Assembly (NCBI RefSeq): GCF_004684085.1
Contig: NZ_SRHZ01000028.1
Span: 1 to 64,000, forward strand
DNA: 64,000 bases
Source of the DNA: Stenotrophomonas maltophilia
GTDB lineage: Bacteria; Pseudomonadota; Gammaproteobacteria; Xanthomonadales; Xanthomonadaceae
Direction: 5' to 3'
Shown here: positions 34,834-46,678 of the stretch, one piece after another
Position numbering within the stretch: position 1 is the first letter of the stretch
Layout: each line of letters opens with the position of its first letter
Notes under the pieces: generated by a model
Seen by the model: the letters and a program-made list of their open reading frames with translations, nothing else
Databases searched by the model: none
Told to the model about the DNA's origin: nothing
Made by a program: the position numbers and the translations under genes

Positions 34834-36243
34834 ATGAAGCGCCTGCGCCACTTCATGTCCTCGATGGTCGGGCGCTTGTTCGTGATCCTGCTGCTGGGCA
34901 TGAGCGTGGCTGCGATCGGTGCGACCATGCTGGCCACCTCCAAGCGCCAGCAGGAATTCGAGCGGCAGAACCTGAACCGTATTGCCGACCGCCTGCAGGG
35001 CTACGTGAACCTGCTCGATGGCAACCCCGAACTGCGTGAGCGCCTGCTCGAAATCGGTGGACCGAGTGTCCGCGCGCTGCAACCGGGCGCGCGCCTGGGG
35101 CGGGCCGATACGGCGTTGATGGAAGTGCTGGATGACCGGCCCGGCCCGGTCGCACGCGCACATGTGCACTTCGCTTCGTTCCGCTCCTGCATTCCCAAGC
35201 TGCAGGACCTGCTGCCTCCGCCGCCGCCCGGGCATCGCAAGCGCCCGCGCGAGCGTGATCCGGCGTTCATCCCGCCCAAGTGTCGCGCGGTGGATGTGAC
35301 GCTCAACGATGGCACGCTGCTGAAGCTGGCGCTGGATTCGCCGGCAGTGGCGCACAACGGCATCCTCGCCGTTGACCCGTGGTTCCTGACCCTGCTGGTA
35401 CTGGCGATCGCAGTACTGGCGTACATCGTCGCGCGCATGGCCAGCGCACCGCTGCAGGAACTGGCAGCGGCCGCGGAAGATCTCGGCGACGACCTGCAGC
35501 GTGATCCGCTTCCCCTGCGCGGCCCGCGTGAAGTGCAGCGCGCCGCTGAAGCCTTCAATGCCATGCAGCACCGCCTGCAGCGACACCTGGCTGAACGCAC
35601 GCAGATGCTGGCGGCGATCACCCATGACCTGCAGACCCCGCTGACCCGCCTGCGCCTGCGCCTGGAGAACGTCAGCGACGAGACGCTGCGCGAACGCCTG
35701 ATTGGTGATCTGGCCGCGATGCAGGCGCTGGTGCGCGAGGGCCTGGAGCTGGCCCGCAGTGCGGAAAGCGCCGAGCAGCGCGCCGCGCTGGATCTGGATT
35801 CACTGCTGGAAAGCATCGTCGAAGACACCGCAGAGGGCGGCGGCGACGTCGTCTTCGAAGGCGGAAGCGGGGCAGTGCTGATGCTGCGTCCACTGGCCAT
35901 GCACCGCCTGTTTTCCAACCTGGTGGACAACGCTGTGATGTATGCCTACCGGGTGCGGGTACGGGTCGAGCGCAGTGGCGGCGCGATCACGGTGGTGGTG
36001 GCCGATGATGGCCCCGGCCTGGCCGAAGATCAGCTCGAGGCGGTGTTCGACCCGTTCGTGCGGGTGGAGACCTCGCGTTCGCGCGAGACCGGCGGCGCCG
36101 GACTGGGCCTGACCATCGCGCGCGCCCTGGCCGAAAAAGATGGTGCGCGCCTGTGGCTGCGCAACCGTGCGAAAGGGGGGCTGGAAGCAGTGGTGCAGTG
36201 GCCGGCCAGCGCACAGGTGACACCGCCGGGGCGCGGCGGCTGA
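34834..36243 (+). CDS. macS: Sensor histidine kinase (MacS)
   Basis: 469 residues. Membrane helices lie at about 13-35 and 187-205. The periplasmic sensor between them contains a Pro run then a basic patch (PPPPPGHRKRPRERD, about 128-143) and two Cys. A HAMP domain follows. Phospho-acceptor H267 sits in AAITHDLQTPLTRLR. ATP-binding boxes are N (NLVDNAVMYA), G1 (DDGPGL) and G2 (GGAGLGLTIARALAE). It forms a two-gene unit with macR. The unusual basic/proline segment in the sensor could contact anionic envelope components. Confidence 0.9.
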   Translation: MKRLRHFMSSMVGRLFVILLLGMSVAAIGATMLATSKRQQEFERQNLNRIADRLQGYVNLLDGNPELRERLLEIGGPSVRALQPGARLGRADTALMEVLDDRPGPVARAHVHFASFRSCIPKLQDLLPPPPPGHRKRPRERDPAFIPPKCRAVDVTLNDGTLLKLALDSPAVAHNGILAVDPWFLTLLVLAIAVLAYIVARMASAPLQELAAAAEDLGDDLQRDPLPLRGPREVQRAAEAFNAMQHRLQRHLAERTQMLAAITHDLQTPLTRLRLRLENVSDETLRERLIGDLAAMQALVREGLELARSAESAEQRAALDLDSLLESIVEDTAEGGGDVVFEGGSGAVLMLRPLAMHRLFSNLVDNAVMYAYRVRVRVERSGGAITVVVADDGPGLAEDQLEAVFDPFVRVETSRSRETGGAGLGLTIARALAEKDGARLWLRNRAKGGLEAVVQWPASAQVTPPGRGG

Positions 36244-36319
36244 GTTTCGCCGTCCAGCAGCGGTGACGCCGGGGGCGGGGTTTCGCCTATCATCTGCGCA
36301 TCTCCCCAGTGCCCCTTCG

Positions 36320-36421
36320 ATGAGCCAGCCCGTACCCGCCGGCATGCCGTTCCGCGCTGCCCGGCAGCTCCCGCACGCTGCCCGGCCCGGCAGCCCTGCC
36401 TGGCCGCCACCGCTGCGCTGA
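36320..36421 (+). CDS. Possible 33-residue upstream ORF coupled to the diguanylate cyclase gene
   Basis: ATG 36320 opens a 33-codon frame, rich in Pro, Arg and Ala, whose TGA overlaps the ATG at 36421 (TGATG). No ribosome binding site is visible directly before 36421, so this small frame could deliver ribosomes by coupling. The peptide itself has no recognisable feature, and chance in a GC-rich genome cannot be excluded. Confidence 0.3.
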   Translation: MSQPVPAGMPFRAARQLPHAARPGSPAWPPPLR

Positions 36422-39400
36422 TGGGCGGACAGGGGGACAGCAGGCGCTGGGTGGAGCGCTGCGGATCGGATTTCAGTCGAAGGCTGCGGCAGGGCCTGCT
36501 ATGGCTGTTGCTGGCCCTTGCGTTGCCGCTGGCCGCACAGGAGGGCGCACCGCCGCTGCGCGACTACGCCATCGATGTATGGACGTCGCGCAATGGGCTG
36601 CCACACAACTCGCTGCGCGACATCGCACAGACGCCGGAAGGCCACCTGTGGTTCGCCACCTGGGAAGGCCTGGTGCGCTACAACGGTCTGGATTTCACCG
36701 TGTTCGACCGCAGTACGCGCCCCGGCCTGCGTGACAACGGCATCGGTGCGCTGCTGGTCGACCGCCAGGGTGGCCTGTGGATCAGCGATTCGCGCGGCAA
36801 CGTCAGCCACCGGGGCAATGATGGCCAGTGGCGGGTCTGGGAGCATCAGGGCAATACGCCGCAGGTGCTGATCCAGTCGATGCAGATGGACAGCCAGGGC
36901 CGCCTGTGGCTGCTTTACGAGGGCAAGGGCATCGGCTATCTGACGCCGGACAAGGGCATCGTCTACCAGGCGCCGGCCGCTGACCTGCCGATGGCGATGA
37001 GCTTCACCAAGCTGGTGGTCGATGCGCAGGACCGGGTCTGGGCCGGCACCCTTGATGGACTGGTGCTGCGCGACAACGACGGCGTGCTCAAGCGCGCGCC
37101 CGCGGCCTGGGGGCTGGGCGCGGGCAGCGGCCTGTCGTGGCCCTACCGGGCGCCGGACGGTGCGTTGTGGATCGTCGCAGGCGAGCGCCTGTACCGGGTG
37201 GAGGATGACCAGCTGGTGTTGATGCACCGCCTGCCGGGCCAGCTGCACATGACCTCGATGCTGCAGGACCGCCACGGTGACCTGTGGCTGGGCACCGAGA
37301 ACCAGGGCCTGCTGCGCATCTCCGCACATGGCCTTGAGCGGCTGCCGGCGGGCCTGAACCTGCCCGGTGGCCGCGTGGTCAGCCTGCGCGAGGATGCCGA
37401 GGGCAGCATATGGGTGGGCGCCAACGGCGGCCTGTACCGCCTGCGCGAAACGCTGTTCAGCAGTTACACCGAGCGCGACGGCCTCAGCGGTGACTATGTG
37501 CGCACCGTGTTCGAGGACCGCGACCGCCAGCTGTGGGTCGGCAGCGCCAGCGGCCTGGACCTGCAGACCCCCGATGGCCGCTTCCGCGCCGTGCCGTTGC
37601 ACAACCGTGGCGGCAAGGCGCCTTCGGTGCTGAGCCTGGCGCAGGGGCCGGATGGTGACCTGTGGGTCGGCACCTTTGGTGATGGCGTTTACCGCCTCGG
37701 TCGCGACGGCAGCCTGCGCCACAACTATGCGGCGGCAGATGGCATGCCCGGTGGCAACATCCGCGCGATCAGCGTGGACCCGCAGGGCGTGGTCTGGGCT
37801 GGCACGCAGAAAGGCGTGGTCCGCATCGACGGTGACCGCGTGCAGGTATCAAGCGTGCCGGGCATGCCCGGCGGGCTGATCACCGCGCTCGAGCATGACC
37901 ACCAGGGCAATCTGTGGATCGGCACCATCGAGGGCATCCGCGTACTGCGCGGCGACCGCGTGCAGTCGATCGACCTGGCACCGTTGGGGGGCGGCCGCAG
38001 CGTGTTCGGCTTCCATCAACTGGGCGATGCGATGTGGATCAGCAGTGATCGCGGCCTGTACCGCTGGCAGCACGGAACACTGGCGCGGGTTGGCCTGGAG
38101 CAGGGCATGCCGGTGGACGCGGTGTTCCAGCTGGTGCCGGACCGTCTGGGCAACGTCTGGATCAGCAGCAACCGCGGTGTGCTGCGCACCGATATGGCAA
38201 CGCTCAATGCGGTTGCCGACGGGCACGTGCCGCGGGTGGTGGTGGAGCGCTACAACGAGATTGATGGCATGGCCAACGCGCAGGCCAACGGCAGCTCCAG
38301 CCCATCGGCGATCCTGCGCCAGGACGGCACGTTCTGGGTGGTCACTGCCGGTGGCCTGAGTACGGTGGATCCGCAGCGCCTGCAGCGGTTCCGTGAACGC
38401 CCCTCGCCACCGGCGGCGATTGAAAGCGTGCAGGTGGATGGCGCACCGGTGCACTGGGAAGGACCAGAGCGCAACTACATTCCCGGCGGCCGTCGGTTGG
38501 CAGTGAGCTATGTCGGCCTGAGCTACCTGATGTCCGATCGCATCCGTTACCGCACCCGGCTGGACGGACTGGATGCCGGTTGGGTCGAGCGTGGCCCGCA
38601 GCGCAGTGTCGAGTTCGTGGGCCTGCCACCGGGTGACTACACCCTGCACGTGGCGGCGGCCCATCCGGGCGGCAGCTGGGCGCAGCAGGAAGCGGTGTGG
38701 AGCTTCACCGTGGAGCCGTTCTGGTGGCAGCGGCGCAGCGTGCAGGCGCTGGCAGGGCTGTTGCTGCTGGCCGCGCTGGTGGCGCTGTACCGGTTGCTGC
38801 TGCAGCAGCTGAAGGCCAGCAACCTGCGCCTGGCGCGGCGGGTGGATGAAGCCACCTTCGACCTGCAGGCCAAGACCGTGCACCTGCAGGCGCTGAACCA
38901 GGAAAAGACCGAACTGGCCGAGCGCCTGGCGCGGCAGGCCGAGGCCTTCGAGCGTCAGGCACGGGAAGACGCCCTGACCGGGCTGGCGAACCGCCGTGCC
39001 TTCGATGAAACCCTGGCACGCGACTTCGCCCGCTCGCAACGCAGTGGCCATCCGCTGTGCCTGGTGGTGCTGGACATCGACCACTTCAAGGACGTCAACG
39101 ATCGCCATAGCCACAGCATCGGTGATGCCGTGCTGGTACAGGTGGCAACGGTGATTGCTGCCGCGTGCCGCGCCTCGGATCTGCCGGCGCGTACCGGCGG
39201 CGAAGAGTTCGCATTGCTGCTCAACGACACCCGCCTGGAAGAAGCCGCACAACTGTGCGCGCGCCTACGCGGGCTGTTCCATGACCATCCCGACTGGGCC
39301 AGCGTGGCCGGCCTGCGCGTGACCTTCAGCGCAGGCCTGGTGGAACTGGATGCCGATGACCGCACCCCGGCGCTGCTGTACCAGCGCGCCGACCGCGCGC

Positions 39401-39447
39401 TGTACCGCGCCAAGAGCGACGGCCGGGATCGTACGAGCATTGGTTGA
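36421..39447 (+). CDS. Beta-propeller (Reg_prop/Y_Y_Y) diguanylate cyclase
   Basis: 1008 residues. Signal peptide at about 20-42. A periplasmic sensor then follows, made of repeated Reg_prop blades with the pattern GxLWxGT.xGL/VYR (for example LWLGTENQGLLRI, VWAGTQKGVVRID, LWIGTIEGIRVL), ending in a Y_Y_Y domain (about 685-765). One membrane helix lies near 775-795 and a coiled coil leads into the GGDEF domain. The active-site motif is GGEEF (926-930) and the I-site RASD lies five residues before it, so the enzyme should make c-di-GMP and be product-inhibited. There is no EAL, kinase or HTH part. Ligand unknown; sugar oligomers are a common guess for such propellers. Confidence 0.92.
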   Translation: MGGQGDSRRWVERCGSDFSRRLRQGLLWLLLALALPLAAQEGAPPLRDYAIDVWTSRNGLPHNSLRDIAQTPEGHLWFATWEGLVRYNGLDFTVFDRSTRPGLRDNGIGALLVDRQGGLWISDSRGNVSHRGNDGQWRVWEHQGNTPQVLIQSMQMDSQGRLWLLYEGKGIGYLTPDKGIVYQAPAADLPMAMSFTKLVVDAQDRVWAGTLDGLVLRDNDGVLKRAPAAWGLGAGSGLSWPYRAPDGALWIVAGERLYRVEDDQLVLMHRLPGQLHMTSMLQDRHGDLWLGTENQGLLRISAHGLERLPAGLNLPGGRVVSLREDAEGSIWVGANGGLYRLRETLFSSYTERDGLSGDYVRTVFEDRDRQLWVGSASGLDLQTPDGRFRAVPLHNRGGKAPSVLSLAQGPDGDLWVGTFGDGVYRLGRDGSLRHNYAAADGMPGGNIRAISVDPQGVVWAGTQKGVVRIDGDRVQVSSVPGMPGGLITALEHDHQGNLWIGTIEGIRVLRGDRVQSIDLAPLGGGRSVFGFHQLGDAMWISSDRGLYRWQHGTLARVGLEQGMPVDAVFQLVPDRLGNVWISSNRGVLRTDMATLNAVADGHVPRVVVERYNEIDGMANAQANGSSSPSAILRQDGTFWVVTAGGLSTVDPQRLQRFRERPSPPAAIESVQVDGAPVHWEGPERNYIPGGRRLAVSYVGLSYLMSDRIRYRTRLDGLDAGWVERGPQRSVEFVGLPPGDYTLHVAAAHPGGSWAQQEAVWSFTVEPFWWQRRSVQALAGLLLLAALVALYRLLLQQLKASNLRLARRVDEATFDLQAKTVHLQALNQEKTELAERLARQAEAFERQAREDALTGLANRRAFDETLARDFARSQRSGHPLCLVVLDIDHFKDVNDRHSHSIGDAVLVQVATVIAAACRASDLPARTGGEEFALLLNDTRLEEAAQLCARLRGLFHDHPDWASVAGLRVTFSAGLVELDADDRTPALLYQRADRALYRAKSDGRDRTSIG

Positions 39448-39451
39448 TTGC

Positions 39452-39474
39452 ATCCACGCATGGCGTGGATCTAC
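39452..39474. repeat. GTAG palindrome (inverted)
   Basis: ATCCACGC..GCGTGGATCTAC, between the convergent diguanylate cyclase and rnt genes. Confidence 0.75.
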
Positions 39475-39514
39475 CGCCCGATGGGTGGTGGGTGCGGCCC
39501 CGCCGTTGGCCGGT

Positions 39515-40174
<660 letters not shown>

Positions 40175-40235
40175 CTAGCAGAGCGAGCCTGAGCGCCCGG
40201 CCAGTCCGTGGCGCACGGGTTCCCTGCGCAGGAGC

Positions 40236-40339
40236 GTGTCGACCAAGGTCGACACCCACCGGTGCACCGCGCGCTCAGGATTCCGGTAGGTGCCAACCTT
40301 GGTTGGCACGGTGCGCGCCGACCCAGGTCGGCATCTACC
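40236..40339. repeat. GTAG palindrome cluster, three units
   Basis: GTGTCGACC..GGTCGACACCC (40236-40257), GTAGGTGCCAACC.. (40286-40309), and an inverted unit CCGACC..GGTCGGCATCTAC ending near 40339. The last unit overlaps the end of the DoxX gene. Confidence 0.75.
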
Positions 40340-40856
40340 GGACTGCGGGACCTGCCGTCATGCCCAATGGCTGCCGCCGTGCCAGCCACGCATCCACGCT
40401 CAGCCTGCCGGCGCCGGTGAACAGCAGCGGCAGCAGCATGGCTATGAACAGCACCGGCAGCTTGAAGTTGCCGAAGCCCTGGTCACTGATCACATAGCCC
40501 ATCGCGAGGTCACCCAGCGAGTTCCATTCCATCGGCCAGTGCACCGCATAGGTGGCGACCACGGTCAGCACCAGCAGGCTGGCGGCGGCAAAACGGGTGC
40601 CAAACCCGAACAGCAGGCAGGCCGCGCCGATCAGTTCGAACCACGTGGCGAGCTGCCAGTTCAGGGCGGCCGGCAGCTGGTCGAACGGGAACGGGAAGGC
40701 GTCCTGCAGGTCGGCGAACCAGTTCCGGCCGCGCAGTTTCTCGCGGCCGGATTCGAAGTATTCCCAGGCCAACAGCAGGCGCAGGCCGAGCGGGGCCAAC
40801 CAGGGGGCGAGACGGTCCAGCTGGCCGCGCGCGGCGGCCAGGGTCGGGAGGTTCAT
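40335..40856 (-). CDS. DoxX-family membrane protein of bufferin/oxazolin cluster
   Basis: 173 residues and four predicted membrane helices, with the DoxX pattern ([19 protein letters not shown] near the start, then [20 protein letters not shown]). It is the last gene of the four-gene unit bufA-bufB-bufC-doxX. The same fourth gene is known as hvfX in Haemophilus and occurs in many DUF692/DUF2063 clusters. Its role is not established; a membrane redox or export partner is possible. Confidence 0.88.
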   Translation of the reverse strand: MNLPTLAAARGQLDRLAPWLAPLGLRLLLAWEYFESGREKLRGRNWFADLQDAFPFPFDQLPAALNWQLATWFELIGAACLLFGFGTRFAAASLLVLTVVATYAVHWPMEWNSLGDLAMGYVISDQGFGNFKLPVLFIAMLLPLLFTGAGRLSVDAWLARRQPLGMTAGPAVR

Positions 40857-40881
40857 CGGCGGTTCTCCGGGGGAAGGGGCG

Positions 40882-42851
<1,970 letters not shown>

Positions 42852-42952
42852 CGGTGGTGCTCCTGGGTGGTGTGGGCGGGTGCCCGGGTGGCCGGCAGGG
42901 GTGCCGGTGGAAACGATGGTGCAGCGATCCTACTCAACGAATCCTCGCCAAG

Positions 42953-42972
42953 ACCTCAAATTTTCGTGAGGT
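42953..42972 (-). promoter_or_regulatory. Inverted repeat upstream of the bufferin operon
   Basis: ACCTCA and TGAGGT, eight bases apart, about 100 bases upstream of bufA in an AT-rich patch (AAATTTTCG). A GTAACA element, as seen in ECF-sigma -35 boxes, lies next to it on the minus strand, but no fitting -10 was found. A candidate operator or promoter part only. Confidence 0.35.
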
Positions 42973-43032
42973 TTGTTACAGAAGGGGAACACGGTTCCCA
43001 GGGAATCGCGTGGATCCATCTGCGACCGGCCA

Positions 43033-43055
43033 GTAGATCCACGCCATGCGTGGAT
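43033..43055. repeat. GTAG palindrome
   Basis: GTAGATCCACGCCATGCGTG.., between the bufferin operon promoter region and the phoU terminator. Confidence 0.75.
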
Positions 43056-43074
43056 GAACAGCCGGAACGCCCAG

Positions 43075-43108
43075 AAACAAAAAGGCCGCTGTCACCAGGA
43101 CAGCGGCC
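43075..43108 (-). terminator. Terminator of the pst-phoU operon
   Basis: Perfect stem GGCCGCTGTC / GACAGCGGCC with loop of five, followed on the minus strand by a T-run (A-run AAACAAAAA on the plus strand). It lies 35 bases after the phoU stop. Confidence 0.92.
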
Positions 43109-43142
43109 ACCTTGGAGTCAACTCCGGTGTTGCAGTGCAGCG

Positions 43143-43850
43143 TCAGAGTTGTTCGGTGCTGGAGGTCTCATCGCGCTTCTCGCGCGGCGGCAGCGGCTGC
43201 TCGCCGTGCACCAGGAACCACACGTTCTCGGCGATGTTGGTGGCGTGGTCACCCACGCGCTCCAGGTTCTTGGCCATGAACAGCAGATGCGTGCACGGGG
43301 TGATGTTGCGCGGATCTTCCATCATGTAGGTCAGCAGCTCGCGGAACAGCGCGGTGTACTGCGCGTCCAGGCGGGCGTCGTCCTCGCGCAGTGCCAGCGC
43401 GGCTTCGGCGTCGTTGTCGCGATAGGCGGCGATGGCGCGGCGCACCTGCTGTGCGGCCAGACGACCGAGGGCACGCAGGCCCTGGATCTGCGGCAGCGGC
43501 GGCACCTTGCCCAGCGCGATCGAGCGCTTGGCCACGTTGGCCGCGTAGTCGCCGATGCGTTCGATGTCGGCCGGGATGCGCAGGCCCGCCAGGATCTCGC
43601 GCAGGTCGCGCGCCATCGGGCCGCGCAGCGCCAGGCGCATCACGTCGTGGCTGATCTGCTGCTCAAGCGCATCAATTGCTTCGTCGTTGGCGATGATGCG
43701 ATGGGCGGCGTTCTCGTCGCGCTTCTCGATCACGTCCATCGCCGCTTCGAGCTGGGCGACGGCCATCTCGCCCATGCGCACGATTTCGGCCACCAGGCGC
43801 TGCTGCTCTTCGTCGTAGCTCTTGACGATGTGGTCGTTGGGAAGGTTCAT
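43143..43850 (-). CDS. phoU: Phosphate transport regulator PhoU
   Basis: Negative regulator that couples the Pst transporter to PhoR signalling. 235 residues in two PhoU repeats of three helices each, with conserved metal-binding E/D..R patterns (AANVAKRS.. DYA; NLERVGDHATNIAE). ATG 43850 (MNLPNDHIV) is chosen over a TTG nine bases earlier. It is the last gene of pstS-pstC-pstA-pstB-phoU; a GTAG palindrome sits in the 64-base gap to pstB. Confidence 0.95.
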   Translation of the reverse strand: MNLPNDHIVKSYDEEQQRLVAEIVRMGEMAVAQLEAAMDVIEKRDENAAHRIIANDEAIDALEQQISHDVMRLALRGPMARDLREILAGLRIPADIERIGDYAANVAKRSIALGKVPPLPQIQGLRALGRLAAQQVRRAIAAYRDNDAEAALALREDDARLDAQYTALFRELLTYMMEDPRNITPCTHLLFMAKNLERVGDHATNIAENVWFLVHGEQPLPPREKRDETSSTEQL

Positions 43851-43864
43851 GGTCTGCAATCCGG

Positions 43865-43887
43865 GTAGAGCCAGGCCATGCCTGGCT
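43865..43887. repeat. GTAG palindrome inside the pst operon
   Basis: GTAGAGCCAGGCC.. between pstB and phoU. It is placed within an operon, where it may affect mRNA processing or the relative dose of PhoU. Confidence 0.75.
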
Positions 43888-43914
43888 GGAACATGTGGCG
43901 AAGGGACAGGCCGA

Positions 43915-44772
43915 TCAGCCGAAGCGACCGGTGATGTAGTCCTCGGTCTGCCGCTGCGACGGCTGCGAGAAGATCACTTCGGTGCGGTCGTGCTCGATCA
44001 GGTCGCCCAGGTACATGAAGGCGGTGTAGTCGGACACGCGCGCGGCCTGCTGCATGTTGTGGGTGACGATCACGATCGTGTACTCGTGCTTGAGTTCTTC
44101 CACCAGCTGCTCGATGCGGCTGGTCGAGATCGGGTCCAGTGCCGAGGTCGGCTCGTCCAGCAGCAGTACCGACGGGCGCAGGGCCACGGCACGGGCAATG
44201 CACAGACGCTGCTGCTGGCCACCGGACAGGCCCAGCGCGCTCTGGCCCAGCTTGTCCTTCACTTCGTCCCACAGCGCGCCCTGGCGCAGGGCCTGCTCGA
44301 CGCGGTCAGCCATGTCGGCCTTGCTCAGCTTCTCGTGGTGGCGGATGCCGTAGGCCACGTTCTCGAAGATGGTCATCGGGAACGGCACCGGCTTCTGGAA
44401 CACCATGCCGACCTTGCTGCGCAGGCGGTTCATCGGGTACTTCGGCGACAGGATGTTCTCACCGTCCAGCAGCACTTCACCGCGCGCTTCCAGCTTCGGG
44501 TACAGCGCGTAGATGCGGTTGAAGATGCGCAGCAGCGTGGACTTGCCGCAACCGGAGGGACCGATCAGCGCGGTCACGCGCTTTTCCGGGATCTCCAGGT
44601 TGATGCCCTTCAGGGCGTGGAACTTGTCGTAGTAGAAGTCCAGTCCACGCGCAGCCAGCTTCACCGGCGACGGCGTGTGCAGGCTCTCGTGCGAGGACGG
44701 CACGGCGATGCGCTGCATCGGCACGGCGTTGGAAAGGTCGTTCATGGCGTTATCCACGGAAAGGTCAGTCAT
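43915..44772 (-). CDS. pstB: Phosphate ABC transporter ATPase
   Basis: 285 residues from ATG 44772, which overlaps the pstA stop. Walker A is GPSGCGKST, the signature is LSGGQQQR, Walker B is [12 protein letters not shown], and the switch His is in [10 protein letters not shown]. The PstB-typical [19 protein letters not shown] lies between. An extra N-terminal ~40 residues precede the ABC core; a later ATG at 44745 is possible. Confidence 0.96.
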   Translation of the reverse strand: MTDLSVDNAMNDLSNAVPMQRIAVPSSHESLHTPSPVKLAARGLDFYYDKFHALKGINLEIPEKRVTALIGPSGCGKSTLLRIFNRIYALYPKLEARGEVLLDGENILSPKYPMNRLRSKVGMVFQKPVPFPMTIFENVAYGIRHHEKLSKADMADRVEQALRQGALWDEVKDKLGQSALGLSGGQQQRLCIARAVALRPSVLLLDEPTSALDPISTSRIEQLVEELKHEYTIVIVTHNMQQAARVSDYTAFMYLGDLIEHDRTEVIFSQPSQRQTEDYITGRFG

Positions 44773-45628
44773 GGGAGATACGGTTGCGCAGCAGGATGCC
44801 GCGGGCGGCAAGGCTGACCAGCAACACGAAGACAGTCAGCACCAGGGCACCGGCCCAGGCCAGCACCTGCCAGGATTCATACGGGCTGCCGGCGAACTGG
44901 TTCATCACCACCGGCACCGAGGCCATCGGCTGGAAGATGTTGTTGTTCCAGTACTGGTTGCCGAAGGCGGTGAACAGCAGCGGCGCGGTCTCGCCCGAGA
45001 TGCGGGCCAGCGCCAGCAGGATGCCGGTGATGATGCCGGCCGAGGCACTGCGGTACAGCACCTGCACGATCACCTTCCACTGCGGGATACCCAGCGACAG
45101 GGCCGCTTCGCGCATCTGCGAAGGCACCAGGCGCAGCATCTCGTCGGTGGTGCGCACCACCACCGGCAGCACGATGAAGGCCAGCGACAGGGCACCGGCG
45201 AAGGCCGAGAAGTTGCCGCCGGTCTGCATCACGTACAGGGTGTAGACGAACAGGCCGAGCACGATCGACGGCGCCGACAGCAGGATGTCGTTGACGAAGC
45301 GGACCACGGTGCCGGCCTTGCGGGCGTTGCCGTACTCGGCCAGCCAGGTGCCGGCCAGCACGCCCAGCGGCGTGCCGATGCCGATCGCCAGCGCACACAT
45401 CACCGCGCTGCCGAAGAAGGCGTTGGCCAGACCGCCTTCCTGCATCGGCGGCGGCGTCATCTTGGTGAACAGATCCAGGTTGATGCCGGCCAGACCCTTG
45501 GAGGCCAGGGTGAACAGGATCCAGCCCAGGAAGAACAGACCGAACAGGGCGGTGGCGCAGGACGCGGCGATGGCGATGACATTGCCGATGCGGCGACGCA
45601 GGTACAGCGAATCAGCGGTGCTGGACAT
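44765..45628 (-). CDS. pstA: Phosphate ABC transporter permease PstA
   Basis: 287 residues and six membrane helices, with the EAA loop ([26 protein letters not shown]) that contacts PstB. It overlaps pstC by one base and pstB by eight. Inner-membrane half of the high-affinity phosphate channel. Confidence 0.96.
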   Translation of the reverse strand: MSSTADSLYLRRRIGNVIAIAASCATALFGLFFLGWILFTLASKGLAGINLDLFTKMTPPPMQEGGLANAFFGSAVMCALAIGIGTPLGVLAGTWLAEYGNARKAGTVVRFVNDILLSAPSIVLGLFVYTLYVMQTGGNFSAFAGALSLAFIVLPVVVRTTDEMLRLVPSQMREAALSLGIPQWKVIVQVLYRSASAGIITGILLALARISGETAPLLFTAFGNQYWNNNIFQPMASVPVVMNQFAGSPYESWQVLAWAGALVLTVFVLLVSLAARGILLRNRISHD

Positions 45629-46596
45629 CAGTTGCCCTCCTTGCGGGACAGGCGCATCAGCATCAGGCGGGCGATGGCCAGCACCACGAAGGTGACGATG
45701 AAGAGGACGAAGCCGAGCAGCAGCAGGGCCGAGCGGTAGGTTTCAGTGGCTTCGCCGAAATCGTTGGCGATCAGCGCGGCGATGGTGGTGCCCGGTTCCA
45801 GCAGCGACGGCGACAGGCGCACGCTGTTGCCGATCACGAAGGCCACCGCCATCGTCTCGCCCAGCGCACGGCCGAGACCCAGGAAGACGCCGCCGATGAC
45901 GGCCGAGCGGGTGTAGGGCAGGACAATGTCCCAGCTCACTTCCCACTTGGTGGAGCCCAGCGCGTAGGCCGATTCCTTCAGGCGGGTCGGCACGGTCAGG
46001 AACACTTCGCGCATCACCGAGGAGATGAAGGGGATGACCATGATGGCCAGCACGAAACCGGCGGTGAGCATGCCGATACCCAGCGGCGGGCCCTGGAACA
46101 GCGGGCCGATGATCGGCATCTCGCCGAGGGTTTCGTTGAGGAACGGGGTGACGTACTCGGTCATCACCGGCACCAGCACGAACAGGCCCCACATGCCGTA
46201 GATGATCGAGGGAATGCCGGCCAGCAGTTCGATGGCGGTGCCGACCGGGCCACGCAGCCAGCGCGGCGCGACTTCGGTGAGGAAGAAGGCGATGCCGAAG
46301 CTGACCGGCACCGCGATGACCATTGCGATGGCGGCAGTGACCAGGGTGCCGTAGATCGGCGCGAGGGCACCGAACTTGTTTTCGACCGGATTCCAGTCGG
46401 CGGAGAAGAAGAAGCTGAGGCCCTGCATCTGCAGGGCATGGCGGCCGCCCCACAGCATCGACAACGCGGCGCAGGCCAGCGCGATGAGGACGAAGATGAC
46501 GGTGCCGACCAGCACCCATCGGAACAGTTTGTCGTTGCGGGCATCACGCGCATCGCGCGTGGACGGGGCGGCTACAGGCTGGGCGATGGCATTCAT
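45628..46596 (-). CDS. pstC: Phosphate ABC transporter permease PstC
   Basis: 322 residues and six main membrane helices after an Ala/Asp-rich N-terminal tail. The EAA loop KESAYALGSTKWEVSWDIVLPY is present, as is the periplasmic stretch ADWNPVENKFGALAPIYGTL typical of PstC. It follows pstS after about 80 bases and overlaps pstA. Confidence 0.96.
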   Translation of the reverse strand: MNAIAQPVAAPSTRDARDARNDKLFRWVLVGTVIFVLIALACAALSMLWGGRHALQMQGLSFFFSADWNPVENKFGALAPIYGTLVTAAIAMVIAVPVSFGIAFFLTEVAPRWLRGPVGTAIELLAGIPSIIYGMWGLFVLVPVMTEYVTPFLNETLGEMPIIGPLFQGPPLGIGMLTAGFVLAIMVIPFISSVMREVFLTVPTRLKESAYALGSTKWEVSWDIVLPYTRSAVIGGVFLGLGRALGETMAVAFVIGNSVRLSPSLLEPGTTIAALIANDFGEATETYRSALLLLGFVLFIVTFVVLAIARLMLMRLSRKEGN

Positions 46597-46678
46597 GGGG
46601 ACGGCAGGGCCAGGAAGGGGCGGGGCGGCACGGCGTGGAAGAGACGGTGCCCGCGCGGGGCGGGCACCGTCATGTCCG

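Noticed and set aside
43075-43108. Possible riboswitch or small RNA upstream of the bufferin operon
   Set aside because: The hairpin has its T-run on the minus strand directly after phoU, so it is a plain terminator.
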